This document shows, one piece after another, positions 8,094 to 21,230 of a stretch of 37,058 bases of DNA. Each line of letters opens with the position of its first letter. Within the stretch, counting starts at the first letter, position 1. This DNA comes from Psychromonas sp. SA13A (GTDB lineage: Bacteria; Pseudomonadota; Gammaproteobacteria; Enterobacterales; Psychromonadaceae), in the NCBI RefSeq assembly GCF_011378715.1, contig NZ_WTKU01000033.1:1-37058 (forward strand), read 5' to 3'. The translations under genes and the position numbers were made by a program. The notes beneath the pieces were generated by a model that was not told the origin of the DNA, did no database searches, and saw only the letters and a list, made by a program, of their open reading frames with translations.

Positions 8094-9197
8094 ATGAAAT
8101 TTACTATCTCTCGTGAAGTTTTATTACGCCCACTACAATTAGTAGTAGGCTCAGTTGCGGGCGGGCGTCCAGCTTTACCGATTATGGGTAACATACTGAT
8201 TGAAGTAAAAGATAACTTTTTAAACCTAACGGGTACAGACTTAGAAGTAGAATTAATGGCACAAATACCATTAGATCTAGCATCTGAGAATGGCGCAATC
8301 ACTGTACCTGCGCGTAAATTATTAGATATTTGTCGCGGATTAGCCGATCCCTGTGAAGTTACTTTTGAAGTTAAAAATGAGCGAGTAACAGTACGCTCAG
8401 GCCGCAGCCGTTATTTACTATCAACCTTACCTTCAATTGACTTTCCGAATATTGAAACATGGCAAAGTTTGATCGAAATAACTGTGCCTCAAAATGAATT
8501 TAAAAAACTCATTGAATTCACACAGTTTGCTATGGCTAGCCAAGATGTCCGTTATTACTTGAATGGTATGTTTTTTGAAGTCTCTGGCAATACCTTACGC
8601 AGTGTCTCTACCGACGGCCATCGTTTAGCATCATGTTCTATTAATATTGACCAATCAATTGAAGAGCAATCCGTTATTGTGCCTCGAAAAGGGGTCTTAG
8701 AACTGGTTAAGCTATTAGATAAAGATCAAGCTAACGTTACCATTCAATTAGGTAAAAATAACTTACGTGCTGTCATTGATGGATTTGTCTTCACCACCAA
8801 ATTAGTCGATGGACGTTTTCCTGATTACAGACGTGTTATTCCACGAAATGGTGATAAGGAATTAATCTCTAGTCGTGAAACGTTAAAACAAGCTTTCACT
8901 CGCGCAGCCATTTTATCAAATGAAAAGTTTCGCGGCGTACGCTTAACGCTATCTGAAAATTTATTAAAAATTACCGCCAATAACCCAGAAAGAGAAGAAG
9001 CAGAAGAGTACATCGATGTAGATTATCACTCTGCAGAGTTAGAAATTGGCTTTAATGTAAGTTATGTATTGGATGTATTAAACACCTTGAAAAGCGAACA
9101 AGTAAAAATCACATTCAGCACATCAGATCACAGTGCACTAATAGAGTCTCTTGATAGTGATGATTCACTATACGTATTAATGCCAATGCGTCTTTAA
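8094..9197 (+). CDS. dnaN: DNA polymerase III beta sliding clamp
   Basis: 367 residues, the length of gammaproteobacterial clamps (366-367). Three repeated clamp domains follow each other from MKFTISREVLLRPLQLV to the C-terminal YVLMPMRL, whose last residues (MPMRL) help form the peptide-binding pocket used by polymerases and Hda. It encircles DNA as a dimer and tethers Pol III. It also participates in regulatory inactivation of DnaA. It begins 14 bases after dnaA, and AAGG precedes the ATG. Confidence 0.97.
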   Translation: MKFTISREVLLRPLQLVVGSVAGGRPALPIMGNILIEVKDNFLNLTGTDLEVELMAQIPLDLASENGAITVPARKLLDICRGLADPCEVTFEVKNERVTVRSGRSRYLLSTLPSIDFPNIETWQSLIEITVPQNEFKKLIEFTQFAMASQDVRYYLNGMFFEVSGNTLRSVSTDGHRLASCSINIDQSIEEQSVIVPRKGVLELVKLLDKDQANVTIQLGKNNLRAVIDGFVFTTKLVDGRFPDYRRVIPRNGDKELISSRETLKQAFTRAAILSNEKFRGVRLTLSENLLKITANNPEREEAEEYIDVDYHSAELEIGFNVSYVLDVLNTLKSEQVKITFSTSDHSALIESLDSDDSLYVLMPMRL

Positions 9198-9242
9198 CGA
9201 TTAACAATTGCACCCATCACGTTTTATTCAAGGAATTGATTA

Positions 9243-12762
<3,520 letters not shown>

Positions 12763-12810
12763 GCTTCATATAATTAGCAACTTATAAAGGTTGTTAAAAT
12801 TGAAAAATAT

Positions 12811-12838
12811 AAAATCCAGCCTAGCAGCTGGATTTTTT
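12811..12838 (+). terminator. Terminator of the dnaA-gyrB cluster
   Basis: A 10-bp stem (AAAATCCAGC / GCTGGATTTT) with a 6-base loop is followed by T residues, about 50 bases after the gyrB stop. Confidence 0.88.
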
Positions 12839-12978
12839 ATGCCATTGATAAATATATCTAAATAAACTTTAAACTTTCTAGATAACTCATTTACACCTCT
12901 AAATGGTTATTTTTTGCAATATAACTGCAATATTCAAGTTGTATGCTCTGCTTTTAACTTTTTTATAAGCATCGCATA

Positions 12979-14919
12979 ATGTCAATTAACTTACTTACAA
13001 AATTTATTTCTTGTTGTATTGCCTTATTACTTATTCTCATCAGTGCTTTTATAATATGGGCATGGCATGAGATGGATAAGCCATATCAAATCAATCAGTC
13101 TTACCATGCTATAAAATCGGAATTAGCCTCTGATGTAACACTTTCTTTACAACATTACCTTGCTTCAGGTGATGCTAATAAATTACTTGATGCAAGTATT
13201 AAACTAGAAAAACTACGTGATACACCTATAAACTGGCTTGAAAACAGGCAATCAGACTCAGTCATTATACTAATTACAAAATTACAGAAAGCGATTCAAC
13301 AGGCAAGAGCAGCAGGGAAATTGGCTGCAAATCCAGAAATTTTATTAATAAATAACGAAGTAGAACGACATGATCTAATATCTGATTTAATTGCTTTAAC
13401 TAAAAAATCCGACGTTAGCATGATTATTAAAACACGATACCTACAAAAATTATTAACTTTAAGTCAACAGTTACAAAAAATAGCGTTGTTAAGGCAACGC
13501 TACATACAACAAAATAATCTACAAATAAAAGAGCAGCTACTAACAGAAAACAAAATGATTCAAAATAATATTGATCAGCTCGATACTTTACCAAGTTTAC
13601 TTTTATATATAACAGAAGAAGTTGATGAGTTTAGTTTTGATCAACCAGAGACTGTTGATATAACAAAGCAAAGCATTAACGAATTAAATAGTTTAACTAC
13701 ACGTTATCCCAAAGAACTAACCAATACGACGAAAATGTTAACAGCCATCGTTATTAGCCGAGAACAAATCACACAGGAGTTAAATAATTTAGTCCGAAGT
13801 TTTACCTTATATTCAGAGGTGGTTGATCAACAAAAACAGGAAATAACGAAAAAAGTAAAATTAATTGGTATATTTACGTTACTAATATTTATTTTGATGC
13901 TAACAATATCTGCATGGCTACAGTTCAAAAGCTTACATTTTATTAGCCAACTTTTACCATTTTTTGATGCATTAACAACGGGTAATTTCAGTAAAAATTT
14001 CACTATCAAAAGTCAACTATCAGAATTCACTTCAGTGACTCACCGTTGCGAGCAATTACAAAGATATTTGATGGACCTTACAAGTGCCTTAAAGACACAA
14101 TCAGAACAATCCTTAATAGAGAGTAACTTATTACAAGAACGTACTCTACAAGCCGCAGAGAGCGGTCAACAGCAACAAAAGCAAACAGAGTTAGTAACGT
14201 ACTCCATTTTAGCTCTATCAAATTCATTTACTGATGTTACCGAGAGTGCAGCAGAAACTTGTCAACAAACAAATAAAGCCGTTAAATTAGTTGATATGGC
14301 AAGTACAACATTAGCGTTACAAGTAAATAGAACTCAAGAATTATCCGATAATATTTTATCGTTAAGTAAAGTAGTAACAAAATTAACTGCCGACACTGCC
14401 TCTATTAATAATGTATTAGAAGTGATTAATAATGTATCTAAACAAACTAACTTATTAGCTTTAAATGCAGCTATCGAAGCGGCTAGGGCAGGAGAGCAAG
14501 GCCGAGGCTTTGCTGTAGTAGCTGATGAAGTGCGTGCTTTAGCAATTAGAACATCACATTCCACAAAAGAAATACAAACCATCATTGATCATTTAATAGC
14601 AACAGCGACTGAAGCAAACGAGATGGTGTTATTACAAAGTAATGCAGCAATTGATTGTGCAAACCATAGTTTATCAGTACAAGAAGAACTAAATTCAGTT
14701 TCCCATATTATTGATAGTATATATGAACATAACAATACTATAGCAACCGTAACAGAGCAGCAGTCAATCACTATTAATGAGGTTGCAATAAATACGAAAA
14801 CGATTGAAAAGCACACTCATCAAGTCAGTAAACATCTACAAAAAATTAATCAATCAAGTGCCAGCATTAAAACAATCAGTGAAGTATTAAACTCACTGAT
14901 AGTAAAATTAAAACACTAA
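12979..14919 (+). CDS. Methyl-accepting chemotaxis protein
   Basis: 646 residues. TM1 is at about 9-28, followed by a long helical periplasmic sensor domain (about 32-292, no recognised ligand fold, many Gln/Leu coiled segments). TM2 is at about 294-315, then a poorly conserved HAMP-like linker and the cytoplasmic signalling hairpin with its invariant tip [20 protein letters not shown], continuing [18 protein letters not shown] (to residue 522). It would control CheA through CheW. No C-terminal CheR-docking pentapeptide is visible. There is no good Shine-Dalgarno before the ATG, so the start or expression level is uncertain. It is a single gene between the gyrB terminator and a parS palindrome, without che genes nearby, so it is probably a later insertion into the core block. 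The ligand is unknown. Confidence 0.93.
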   Translation: MSINLLTKFISCCIALLLILISAFIIWAWHEMDKPYQINQSYHAIKSELASDVTLSLQHYLASGDANKLLDASIKLEKLRDTPINWLENRQSDSVIILITKLQKAIQQARAAGKLAANPEILLINNEVERHDLISDLIALTKKSDVSMIIKTRYLQKLLTLSQQLQKIALLRQRYIQQNNLQIKEQLLTENKMIQNNIDQLDTLPSLLLYITEEVDEFSFDQPETVDITKQSINELNSLTTRYPKELTNTTKMLTAIVISREQITQELNNLVRSFTLYSEVVDQQKQEITKKVKLIGIFTLLIFILMLTISAWLQFKSLHFISQLLPFFDALTTGNFSKNFTIKSQLSEFTSVTHRCEQLQRYLMDLTSALKTQSEQSLIESNLLQERTLQAAESGQQQQKQTELVTYSILALSNSFTDVTESAAETCQQTNKAVKLVDMASTTLALQVNRTQELSDNILSLSKVVTKLTADTASINNVLEVINNVSKQTNLLALNAAIEAARAGEQGRGFAVVADEVRALAIRTSHSTKEIQTIIDHLIATATEANEMVLLQSNAAIDCANHSLSVQEELNSVSHIIDSIYEHNNTIATVTEQQSITINEVAINTKTIEKHTHQVSKHLQKINQSSASIKTISEVLNSLIVKLKH

Positions 14920-15045
14920 GAATAAGAAATAGAGGGAAAGTGGAAGAGAGTATTTATAAAGAAAAGTTAAGTGAATTGGTCTTCACCTTGATTTGAGTTT
15001 ATTGATTTGAGTTTATATTTTAATTCTTTCCTTTAAAAGTCGCTC

Positions 15046-15071
15046 TAGGTTGTTTCACGTGAAACAACCTA
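15046..15071. other. parS site within a 26-bp perfect palindrome
   Basis: TGTTTCACGTGAAACA (15051-15066) is a perfect parS core. Five more matched bases on each side extend it to a 26-bp perfect palindrome. It lies between the convergent 3' ends of the chemoreceptor gene and avtA. No U-tract follows, so terminator activity is not supported. Confidence 0.92.
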
Positions 15072-15085
15072 TCCAAAGTTTATTA

Positions 15086-16339
15086 TCATTTCTGTTGATA
15101 TAACTCATTCACAACCGACGCTAAAATATCAACACCACGTTCAACAACATCACTTTCTTGTGCATAATTGAGTCGAATACATTCATGTGTATGCTTCCAA
15201 TCCTGATCAAGTCCAGGGAAAAAATAATGCCCAGAAACAACAATCAAACCTTTCTCTTTTAATCTCTTATAGAGCTCGTTTGAGCTAATAGGTAGATCTT
15301 TAAACCAAAGCCAAAGAAATAATGCACCTTCAGCTTTATGAATTCTGAAATTTTTATTGGTTATTTTTTTTAATAATAATGAAATCGCTATTTGTGATTT
15401 TTGTTGATAAAAAGGTTTAATCACATCATCACTCAAAGTAATAATTTCTTTGGTTTTGACTAACGGCAATACAATTTCAGGACCAATTCCACCAGGCGAT
15501 AGTGCCATAATACCCGATAAATTGGACATGGCCTTTATAATACTTGGGTTGGCAATTACAATACCGCAGCGTGCACCAGGTAAACCGAATTTAGATAAAC
15601 TCATACATAAAATAGTATTGTCATTAAAATGAGGTTTAACATTCTCGAAAATAATATTAGGAAAAGGTGTACCGTAAGCATTATCAATAATAAGCGGAAT
15701 ATTATGCTGTTTAGCCAGCTTATCTAACTTATCTATTTCATCATCAGTTAAAACATTACCAGTTGGATTAGTAGGGCGAGACACACAAATAGCACCAATA
15801 TCATCAGATATTTCTAGCGCATCAAAATCAACATGGTATTTAAATTGTTGATTTTCTAATTCCGTAATTTTAGGTCGAACCGCAACAAATGATGCTTCCG
15901 AAACACTAGCATCAGCATAACCAATATATTCAGGTGCTAATGGGAATAATATTTTACGTTTTTTTCCATTACTAAAATCACCAGCTAATAAATTGAATAA
16001 GTAGAAAAATGCATTTTGACTACCATTAGTTAACATTATATTTTCAGAAGATAAATTCCAATCATATAAGTCATTAAACAGTTCTGCCAGTGCAGTAATA
16101 AAACTATCTTTTCCTTGAGGTCCATCATAATTAGCGAGTGTATCAACTAACTTCCCTTCATTTAATAAGTCTTGCATTAGGTCAGTGAATCGTTTTTGGA
16201 TAGCCGGAATAGCGGCTGGATTACCACCACCTAGCATTAAAATATCATCACCGCCTTTTACGCCTTTATTTAGATCATCCATTAACTCTGTTATGCCTGA
16301 GTGCTGCGTAAATTTATTTCCAAATGTTGAATAGGGCAT
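15086..16339 (-). CDS. avtA: Valine-pyruvate aminotransferase AvtA
   Basis: 417 residues, equal to E. coli AvtA. A fold-type I PLP aminotransferase: the N-terminal FGNKFTQHSGITELMDDLN and LGGGNPAAIP, ANYDGPQGK, the SRPTNPTGN motif (187-195), the aspartate/tyrosine pair IIDNAYG (217-223) and the PLP lysine K250 in SLSKFGLPGARCG. It exchanges amino groups between valine or 2-aminobutyrate and pyruvate/alanine and so contributes to alanine and valine metabolism in the cytosol. AGGA precedes the ATG. It is a lone gene flanked by parS sites on both sides, and it points toward the chemoreceptor gene. I see no obvious terminator other than the parS palindrome. Confidence 0.93.
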   Translation of the reverse strand: MPYSTFGNKFTQHSGITELMDDLNKGVKGGDDILMLGGGNPAAIPAIQKRFTDLMQDLLNEGKLVDTLANYDGPQGKDSFITALAELFNDLYDWNLSSENIMLTNGSQNAFFYLFNLLAGDFSNGKKRKILFPLAPEYIGYADASVSEASFVAVRPKITELENQQFKYHVDFDALEISDDIGAICVSRPTNPTGNVLTDDEIDKLDKLAKQHNIPLIIDNAYGTPFPNIIFENVKPHFNDNTILCMSLSKFGLPGARCGIVIANPSIIKAMSNLSGIMALSPGGIGPEIVLPLVKTKEIITLSDDVIKPFYQQKSQIAISLLLKKITNKNFRIHKAEGALFLWLWFKDLPISSNELYKRLKEKGLIVVSGHYFFPGLDQDWKHTHECIRLNYAQESDVVERGVDILASVVNELYQQK

Positions 16340-16396
16340 GCAAAAATCCTGAATATAAAATGAGAATTAAAATAAAATATTAATTTAAAAAACAAT

Positions 16397-16412
16397 TGTT
16401 TCATGTGAAACA
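16397..16412. other. Degenerate parS-like site upstream of avtA
   Basis: TGTTTCATGTGAAACA differs from the parS consensus by one base near the centre (CATG in place of CACG). The flanking AAT/ATT continues the dyad. It lies about 55 bases upstream of the avtA start codon, so bound or spreading ParB could touch the avtA promoter. Confidence 0.6.
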
Positions 16413-16658
16413 ATTACAGACAACAACGATTAAATTTAAAATGTAATAAAGATGCATTATAAATTTAATAATTATTCAACCAAGCAGTTTATTAAATTTG
16501 AGTAATGTTTTAAGCAATCTGTCTAGTTTACGATCTAACATATTAAATGATAGGACCAATAATGATAGGTAATATGCTTTAGCCTTAAAAAAATTTAGCT
16601 ATTTCAAGCTTATATTAACAAGTAAAATAGCTTCTAAAATTGTAAATATTGCGAGTAT
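16413..16658. other. Non-coding spacer between parS-like sites
   Basis: About 245 AT-rich bases with no gene, terminator or repeat that I can recognise. It probably includes avtA upstream sequence. Confidence 0.4.
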
Positions 16659-16674
16659 TGTTTCACGTGAAACA
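16659..16674. other. parS site abutting the glyS terminator
   Basis: A perfect TGTTTCACGTGAAACA lies immediately next to the glyS terminator hairpin. With the sites at 10285, 15051 and 16397 it forms a cluster spanning 6.4 kb. Confidence 0.92.
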
Positions 16675-16702
16675 AAAAAGCTCAGTATAAACTGAGCTTT
16701 TT
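16675..16702 (-). terminator. Terminator of glyQS
   Basis: AAAAAG CTCAGT, a 4-base loop, ACTGAG CTTTTT: a compact symmetric hairpin with a U-run on the minus strand, about 40 bases beyond the glyS stop. Confidence 0.85.
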
Positions 16703-16744
16703 ATAACAACGATTAACCATTTTAGTATTAATCGATAATATTAT

Positions 16745-18811
16745 TTATAGCACCGACACATCGGCAACTTGTAAAAATAAGTTACGTAAACGGTTTAATA
16801 ACGCTAAACGGTTATTTTTTACAGCTAAATCATCTGCCATTACCATTACATTATCGAAGAAAACGTCTACAGGCGTCTGTAGGCTAGCTAACTCAAATAA
16901 GGCTGACTCGTAGTCTCCGACTGAAAATAAAGGGCTTAGCTTGCTTTCTAGAGAGCCTAAAATTTCGACAAGTGCTTTTTCAGCGTCTTCTTGGAGCAAT
17001 TCTTGACTAACTTCAAGGTTAATATCTTCGGTTACCTTAGCAAGAATGTTACTAATACGTTTATTTGCAGCAGCTATTGGAGCAGCTTCAGGTAACGTTT
17101 GGAACTTCGCAACCGCTTTGATGCGCTTTTCAAAATCTACAGGTTTGGTTGGACGACGTTCTAATACAGATTGAATTAACTCAACTGAATATCCATTTGC
17201 TTGATAAGTCGCACGGAAACGAGCAAATAAGAAATCAACAACATCATTAACGACGTTATCATTTGTTAATTTATCTGCGTACTCTGTTTTAGCTATTTCA
17301 ACTAAATCGACAATATCTAAGTCCAAGTTTTTATCTGTAATGATACGCAATAGACCGATAGCAGCACGACGAAGTGCAAATGGGTCTTTATCACCCTTAG
17401 GCGCTTGACCAATACCAAATATACCCACCAGCGTATCTAATTTATCTGCTAGTGAAACGGCACAAGCAACTAAAGAAGTAGGCAGTTTATCACCAGCAAA
17501 ACGAGGTAAGTATTGCTCATTTAACGCAACGGCAACATCTTCATGCTCACCATCAAAACGAGCGTAGTACATGCCCATCACACCTTGAACGTCAGGAAAT
17601 TCCATTACCATCTCAGACATTAAATCTGCTTTTGATAATAAACCAGCTCGCTGTGCATGTTCTGGGTTTGCTTGAATACTAGTTGCTATTTTTTCAGCAA
17701 CAGCACTGATTCGTTCAGATTTTTCTTTTAACGTGCCTAATTGCTTTTGGAATAATACAGTTGATAGCGATGCTAAACGGCTTTCTAATGTTTTCTTTTT
17801 ATCTGTTTCAAAGAAAAATTCAGCATCCGCTAAACGAGGGCGTACTACTTTTTCATTACCAGAAACAACTTGCTTAGGATCTCGACTTACAATATTTGAG
17901 ACAAAGATAAAGCGTGGTAATAAATTACCTTCTTTATCTAATACTGGGAAGTATTTTTGATTATCTTTCATAGTGTAAATAAGCGCTTCAGAAGGAACTG
18001 CTAAGAACTTTTCTTCAAACGATCCAACTAATGTAACGGGCCATTCGACCAAAGAAGTAACTTCTTCTAATAGCTCATCATCAATTGCAGCAACACCATT
18101 TTCATGGGCAGCAAGCGCTTCTACTTGTTCACGAATGATCGCTTTACGACGCTCATAATCAACAATAACTTTACCCGAATCATCTAATAACGATTCATAT
18201 TGATCCGCATGTGATAGCGTTAACTCAGCTTCACCCATGAAACGATGTCCGCGAATAGTGCGATCTGAGGCAACACCTAATAATTCACCTTGAATTAATT
18301 CACTACCAAATAACATAGTTACGGTATGTACAGGGCGAATAAATTGCGTGCTTGCACTTCCCCAACGCATTGGTTTTGCAATCGGTAATTTAGCTAATGC
18401 TGATTCCGCAATAGCAGGGATCAGGCTGTTAATATGTTGCCCTTTTACCGCAGACTTAAATAATAGCCATTCACCTTTATCAGTGACTAAACGTTCAGCC
18501 TCTTCAACGGTAATACCATTAGAACGTGCCCAACCTTGGGCCGCTTTAGTCGCAACACCATTATCATCAAAAGCTACATTTACTGCTGGGCCACGTTTTT
18601 CAACGATTTTATCAGCTTGAGTCGCGACTAAATTAGTGACTACTACAGCTAAACGTCTTGGTGATGCTAACCAATTAACTTTTTCAAATGTTAATTCAGC
18701 TTTATTTAGTTCCGCTTCGATATTGCTAGCAAATGACTCAGCAAGTTTGCGAAGTGATTTTGGTGGTAACTCTTCGGTTCCCAACTCAATCAATAAATTT
18801 TCTTGTGACAT
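16745..18811 (-). CDS. glyS: Glycine-tRNA ligase beta subunit
   Basis: 688 residues (E. coli 689). Together with GlyQ it forms the bacterial alpha2beta2 glycyl-tRNA synthetase. The beta subunit carries the tRNA-recognition modules. The family N-terminus [15 protein letters not shown] is intact, as are KRGPA, TRGHRF-like [17 protein letters not shown], the HD-like [22 protein letters not shown] and the C-terminal DALR anticodon-binding region ([21 protein letters not shown]). It follows glyQ by 14 bases as the second gene of a two-gene operon. Confidence 0.97.
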   Translation of the reverse strand: MSQENLLIELGTEELPPKSLRKLAESFASNIEAELNKAELTFEKVNWLASPRRLAVVVTNLVATQADKIVEKRGPAVNVAFDDNGVATKAAQGWARSNGITVEEAERLVTDKGEWLLFKSAVKGQHINSLIPAIAESALAKLPIAKPMRWGSASTQFIRPVHTVTMLFGSELIQGELLGVASDRTIRGHRFMGEAELTLSHADQYESLLDDSGKVIVDYERRKAIIREQVEALAAHENGVAAIDDELLEEVTSLVEWPVTLVGSFEEKFLAVPSEALIYTMKDNQKYFPVLDKEGNLLPRFIFVSNIVSRDPKQVVSGNEKVVRPRLADAEFFFETDKKKTLESRLASLSTVLFQKQLGTLKEKSERISAVAEKIATSIQANPEHAQRAGLLSKADLMSEMVMEFPDVQGVMGMYYARFDGEHEDVAVALNEQYLPRFAGDKLPTSLVACAVSLADKLDTLVGIFGIGQAPKGDKDPFALRRAAIGLLRIITDKNLDLDIVDLVEIAKTEYADKLTNDNVVNDVVDFLFARFRATYQANGYSVELIQSVLERRPTKPVDFEKRIKAVAKFQTLPEAAPIAAANKRISNILAKVTEDINLEVSQELLQEDAEKALVEILGSLESKLSPLFSVGDYESALFELASLQTPVDVFFDNVMVMADDLAVKNNRLALLNRLRNLFLQVADVSVL

Positions 18812-18825
18812 TAAACTTGCCTCTA

Positions 18826-19731
18826 TTAATTTAAATTTTTACAAAGTGGGAAACCAAGTGCTTCACGCTTAGCGTAATAAGCCTCTGCAACGGCTTTTGA
18901 TAATGAACGCACACGTAATATATAACGTTGGCGCTCAGTAACAGAGATTGCATGACGAGCATCTAACAAGTTAAAAACATGCGATGCTTTCATTACTTGC
19001 TCATAAGCAGGTAACGGCAAGCTAGCTTCAATTAATTTTTGGCTATCTTTTTCACATTGATCAAATTGTGTAAATAATGCATCAACATCGGCATATTCAA
19101 AATTGTAGGTCGATTGTTCTACTTCATTTTGATGAAAAATATCACCGTAAGTCACTTTACCCATTGGGCCATCTGTCCATACGAGATCGTAGATACTATC
19201 CACACCTTGAACATACATAGCAAGACGCTCTAAACCATAGGTAATTTCACCGGTAACAGGAGAGCACTCAAGTCCACCCACTTGTTGGAAATAAGTAAAC
19301 TGTGTCACTTCCATCCCGTTTAACCAGATTTCCCAACCTAGTCCCCAAGCACCTAACGTTGGTGATTCCCAGTTATCTTCTACAAAACGGATATCATGGA
19401 TAGAGGTATCGATACCAATTTCTTCAAGCGATTGTAAATACAACTCTTGAATATTTTTAGGAGATGGTTTTAATACTACTTGGAATTGGTAGTAGTGTTG
19501 TAAGCGATTTGGGTTTTCACCATAACGACCATCAGTAGGACGGCGACAAGGTTGTACATAAGCGCTGCTCATTGGCTCAGGACCAATCGAACGTAAAAAG
19601 GTTTGTGGGTGGAATGTTCCAGCTCCAACTTCCATATCAAGCGGTTGAACTATTGCACAACCTTGGCGAGCCCAGAAGTCTTGCAATGCAAGAATCAGCC
19701 CTTGGAATGTTTTTGTATCGAATTTTTGCAT
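18826..19731 (-). CDS. glyQ: Glycine-tRNA ligase alpha subunit
   Basis: 301 residues (E. coli 303). This is the catalytic class II core of the tetrameric glycyl-tRNA synthetase. The start [20 protein letters not shown], then [19 protein letters not shown], the class II motif-like region [20 protein letters not shown] and [20 protein letters not shown] are all family-typical. It makes glycyl-adenylate and charges tRNA-Gly. First gene of glyQS, with a well-formed promoter just upstream. Confidence 0.97.
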   Translation of the reverse strand: MQKFDTKTFQGLILALQDFWARQGCAIVQPLDMEVGAGTFHPQTFLRSIGPEPMSSAYVQPCRRPTDGRYGENPNRLQHYYQFQVVLKPSPKNIQELYLQSLEEIGIDTSIHDIRFVEDNWESPTLGAWGLGWEIWLNGMEVTQFTYFQQVGGLECSPVTGEITYGLERLAMYVQGVDSIYDLVWTDGPMGKVTYGDIFHQNEVEQSTYNFEYADVDALFTQFDQCEKDSQKLIEASLPLPAYEQVMKASHVFNLLDARHAISVTERQRYILRVRSLSKAVAEAYYAKREALGFPLCKNLN

Positions 19732-19768
19732 GATTTAGGCTTCGAGTTGATTAAAAAAAATGAAATCT

Positions 19769-19797
19769 ATTATACCTATTGGCGTCAATTATACCAA
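19769..19797 (-). promoter_or_regulatory. Sigma-70-type promoter of glyQS
   Basis: On the minus strand TTGGTA, a 17-bp spacer and a perfect TATAAT end about 38 bases before the glyQ start. A second TATAAT overlaps the spacer but lacks a convincing -35. Confidence 0.65.
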
Positions 19798-20030
19798 TGG
19801 CAATAGCGCTATAACTCACTTTACAGGTTAATCTCAGAGAAGTAGATCAAACAAAATAGAATAATTTTAATACGAATCAGAAAGAACTTAACAATAACAA
19901 ACAAAACAATTGAAAAGTTGACGATTCAAACGAGATAAAAGAAACCAATAATATAAAAAATATCGTTATCAATAAATAAAACGAGTATAAAAAGCAAATA
20001 ATATGTAAGCGCTCACTTTTATCAATAAAC
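19798..20030. other. Non-coding spacer glyQ to HPP gene
   Basis: About 230 AT-rich bases following the HPP gene's stop. I see no gene, RNA fold or clear terminator in it. Confidence 0.4.
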
Positions 20031-20489
20031 CTATATAGACTGTGATGTTAATTTTATTTTAGCTGTTTTCATCAACTTTCCTAATAATACAATCACAACC
20101 GCACCGATCAAAACAGGGGTGACTAAAAAACTCCAACTTTGTGCTGATAACATAATGAGTATGGGATTTGCTCCTGCAGGAGGATGGGTGGTTTTTGTTA
20201 ACAGCATAGCACTTACACCTAATCCGGTTGCCATTGCTAAATAGAGTGGACTTACACCAATAAATTGGACAAAAAAGATACCAATAAAAGCAGTGATTAA
20301 ATGTCCAAAAATAACATTTTTAGCTTGTGCTAAAGGACTATCAGGTAGACCAAAAACAATCACGACAGTAGCACCAAAAGGAGCCATTAATAATGCAACA
20401 TCAGATAAGTTTTGATCCATATACGATAACAAGCCAATCGCCAATGAAGCTCCGATTCCAGCTAAAAGTGGTAAAAATAATTTATTCAT
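20031..20489 (-). CDS. HPP-family integral membrane protein
   Basis: 152 residues, almost entirely hydrophobic, with four probable membrane helices (about 3-22, 32-49, 58-80, 83-100) and a fifth at 118-137. The diagnostic KTTHPPAGANP motif (HPP at 102-104) and the MAPFGATVVIVFGLPDSPLAQ loop (35-55) place it in the HPP family. Some plant and cyanobacterial members are reported as nitrite transporters, but the function of most bacterial members is unknown. GGAG precedes the start. It is divergent from a TetR-type regulator with a palindrome between them, so it is most likely that regulator's target. Confidence 0.85.
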   Translation of the reverse strand: MNKLFLPLLAGIGASLAIGLLSYMDQNLSDVALLMAPFGATVVIVFGLPDSPLAQAKNVIFGHLITAFIGIFFVQFIGVSPLYLAMATGLGVSAMLLTKTTHPPAGANPILIMLSAQSWSFLVTPVLIGAVVIVLLGKLMKTAKIKLTSQSI

Positions 20490-20503
20490 GTAAACTCCAA
20501 AAA

Positions 20504-20519
20504 AGGACAGACTTGTCCT
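20504..20519. promoter_or_regulatory. Candidate TetR-family operator
   Basis: A perfect inverted repeat, AGGACA-GACT-TGTCCT, lies 15 bases upstream of the HPP start codon and about 55 bases upstream of the tetR-like start. Its size and position fit a TetR dimer site controlling both divergent genes. No binding data are implied. Confidence 0.6.
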
Positions 20520-20575
20520 GTTAAGGATAACTAAAGCGTATATAAGTTGTCAATTTATATAACGGATGATCTTAA

Positions 20576-21127
20576 ATGAATAAAAAACGACAATTATTAA
20601 TCGATACCGCCTTATCTCTTTTTTATAAGAAGGGCATTAATACGATTGGTATTAACGAAATATTACAAGTATCAGGTGTTGCTAAAAACACTTTATACAA
20701 TCACTTTTCAAGCAAAGAAGAACTAATCCTTGCAGCACTTGAGCAGCGACATCAACTTTTCATGGAATGGTTAACAACTAAAATAAGGGCTGTAAATTCT
20801 AATAAAGAGCTTATTAAATGTTTATTTGATGCATTACAAAGCTGGTTTAATAATACTGACCCCGTACTAGGTAACTTTCGAGGTTGCTTTTTTATCAATA
20901 GCTCTGCTGAATTTAGTGATAAAAATGGTAAAATTTCACTCTTTTGCCTGCAACATAAAGAACAAATCCGTCACCTAATCGAACAACACTTAATTGAGGA
21001 AAATCCTCTCTTACTCGATGCAATATGTATCATGAAAGAGGGCGCAATCTCTGCTGCCTATGTTAGCAATGACCTGACTGTTACTAATAAAAGCATTACA
21101 ATTCTTAATCAATTATCGACAAATTAA
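20576..21127 (+). CDS. TetR/AcrR-family transcriptional regulator
   Basis: 183 residues. The N-terminal TetR DNA-binding domain is clear: RQLLIDTALSLFYKKGINTIGINEILQ, then VSGVAKNTLYNHFSSKEELI (helix-turn-helix about 24-46). The C-terminal part (50-183) is the ligand-binding helical bundle and is not assignable to a ligand. The start is ATG with little Shine-Dalgarno. It is divergent from the HPP membrane protein gene and probably represses it and itself through the palindrome between them. The inducer is unknown. Confidence 0.88.
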   Translation: MNKKRQLLIDTALSLFYKKGINTIGINEILQVSGVAKNTLYNHFSSKEELILAALEQRHQLFMEWLTTKIRAVNSNKELIKCLFDALQSWFNNTDPVLGNFRGCFFINSSAEFSDKNGKISLFCLQHKEQIRHLIEQHLIEENPLLLDAICIMKEGAISAAYVSNDLTVTNKSITILNQLSTN

Positions 21128-21230
21128 AGATATTGATTAGTTGTAAATAAAAAGCAGTGAGCTGTGGTAAACATAAGCGACCTATTAGATACTCATAACA
21201 TTAAATATTTAAAGCGATCAAACTTTTACA

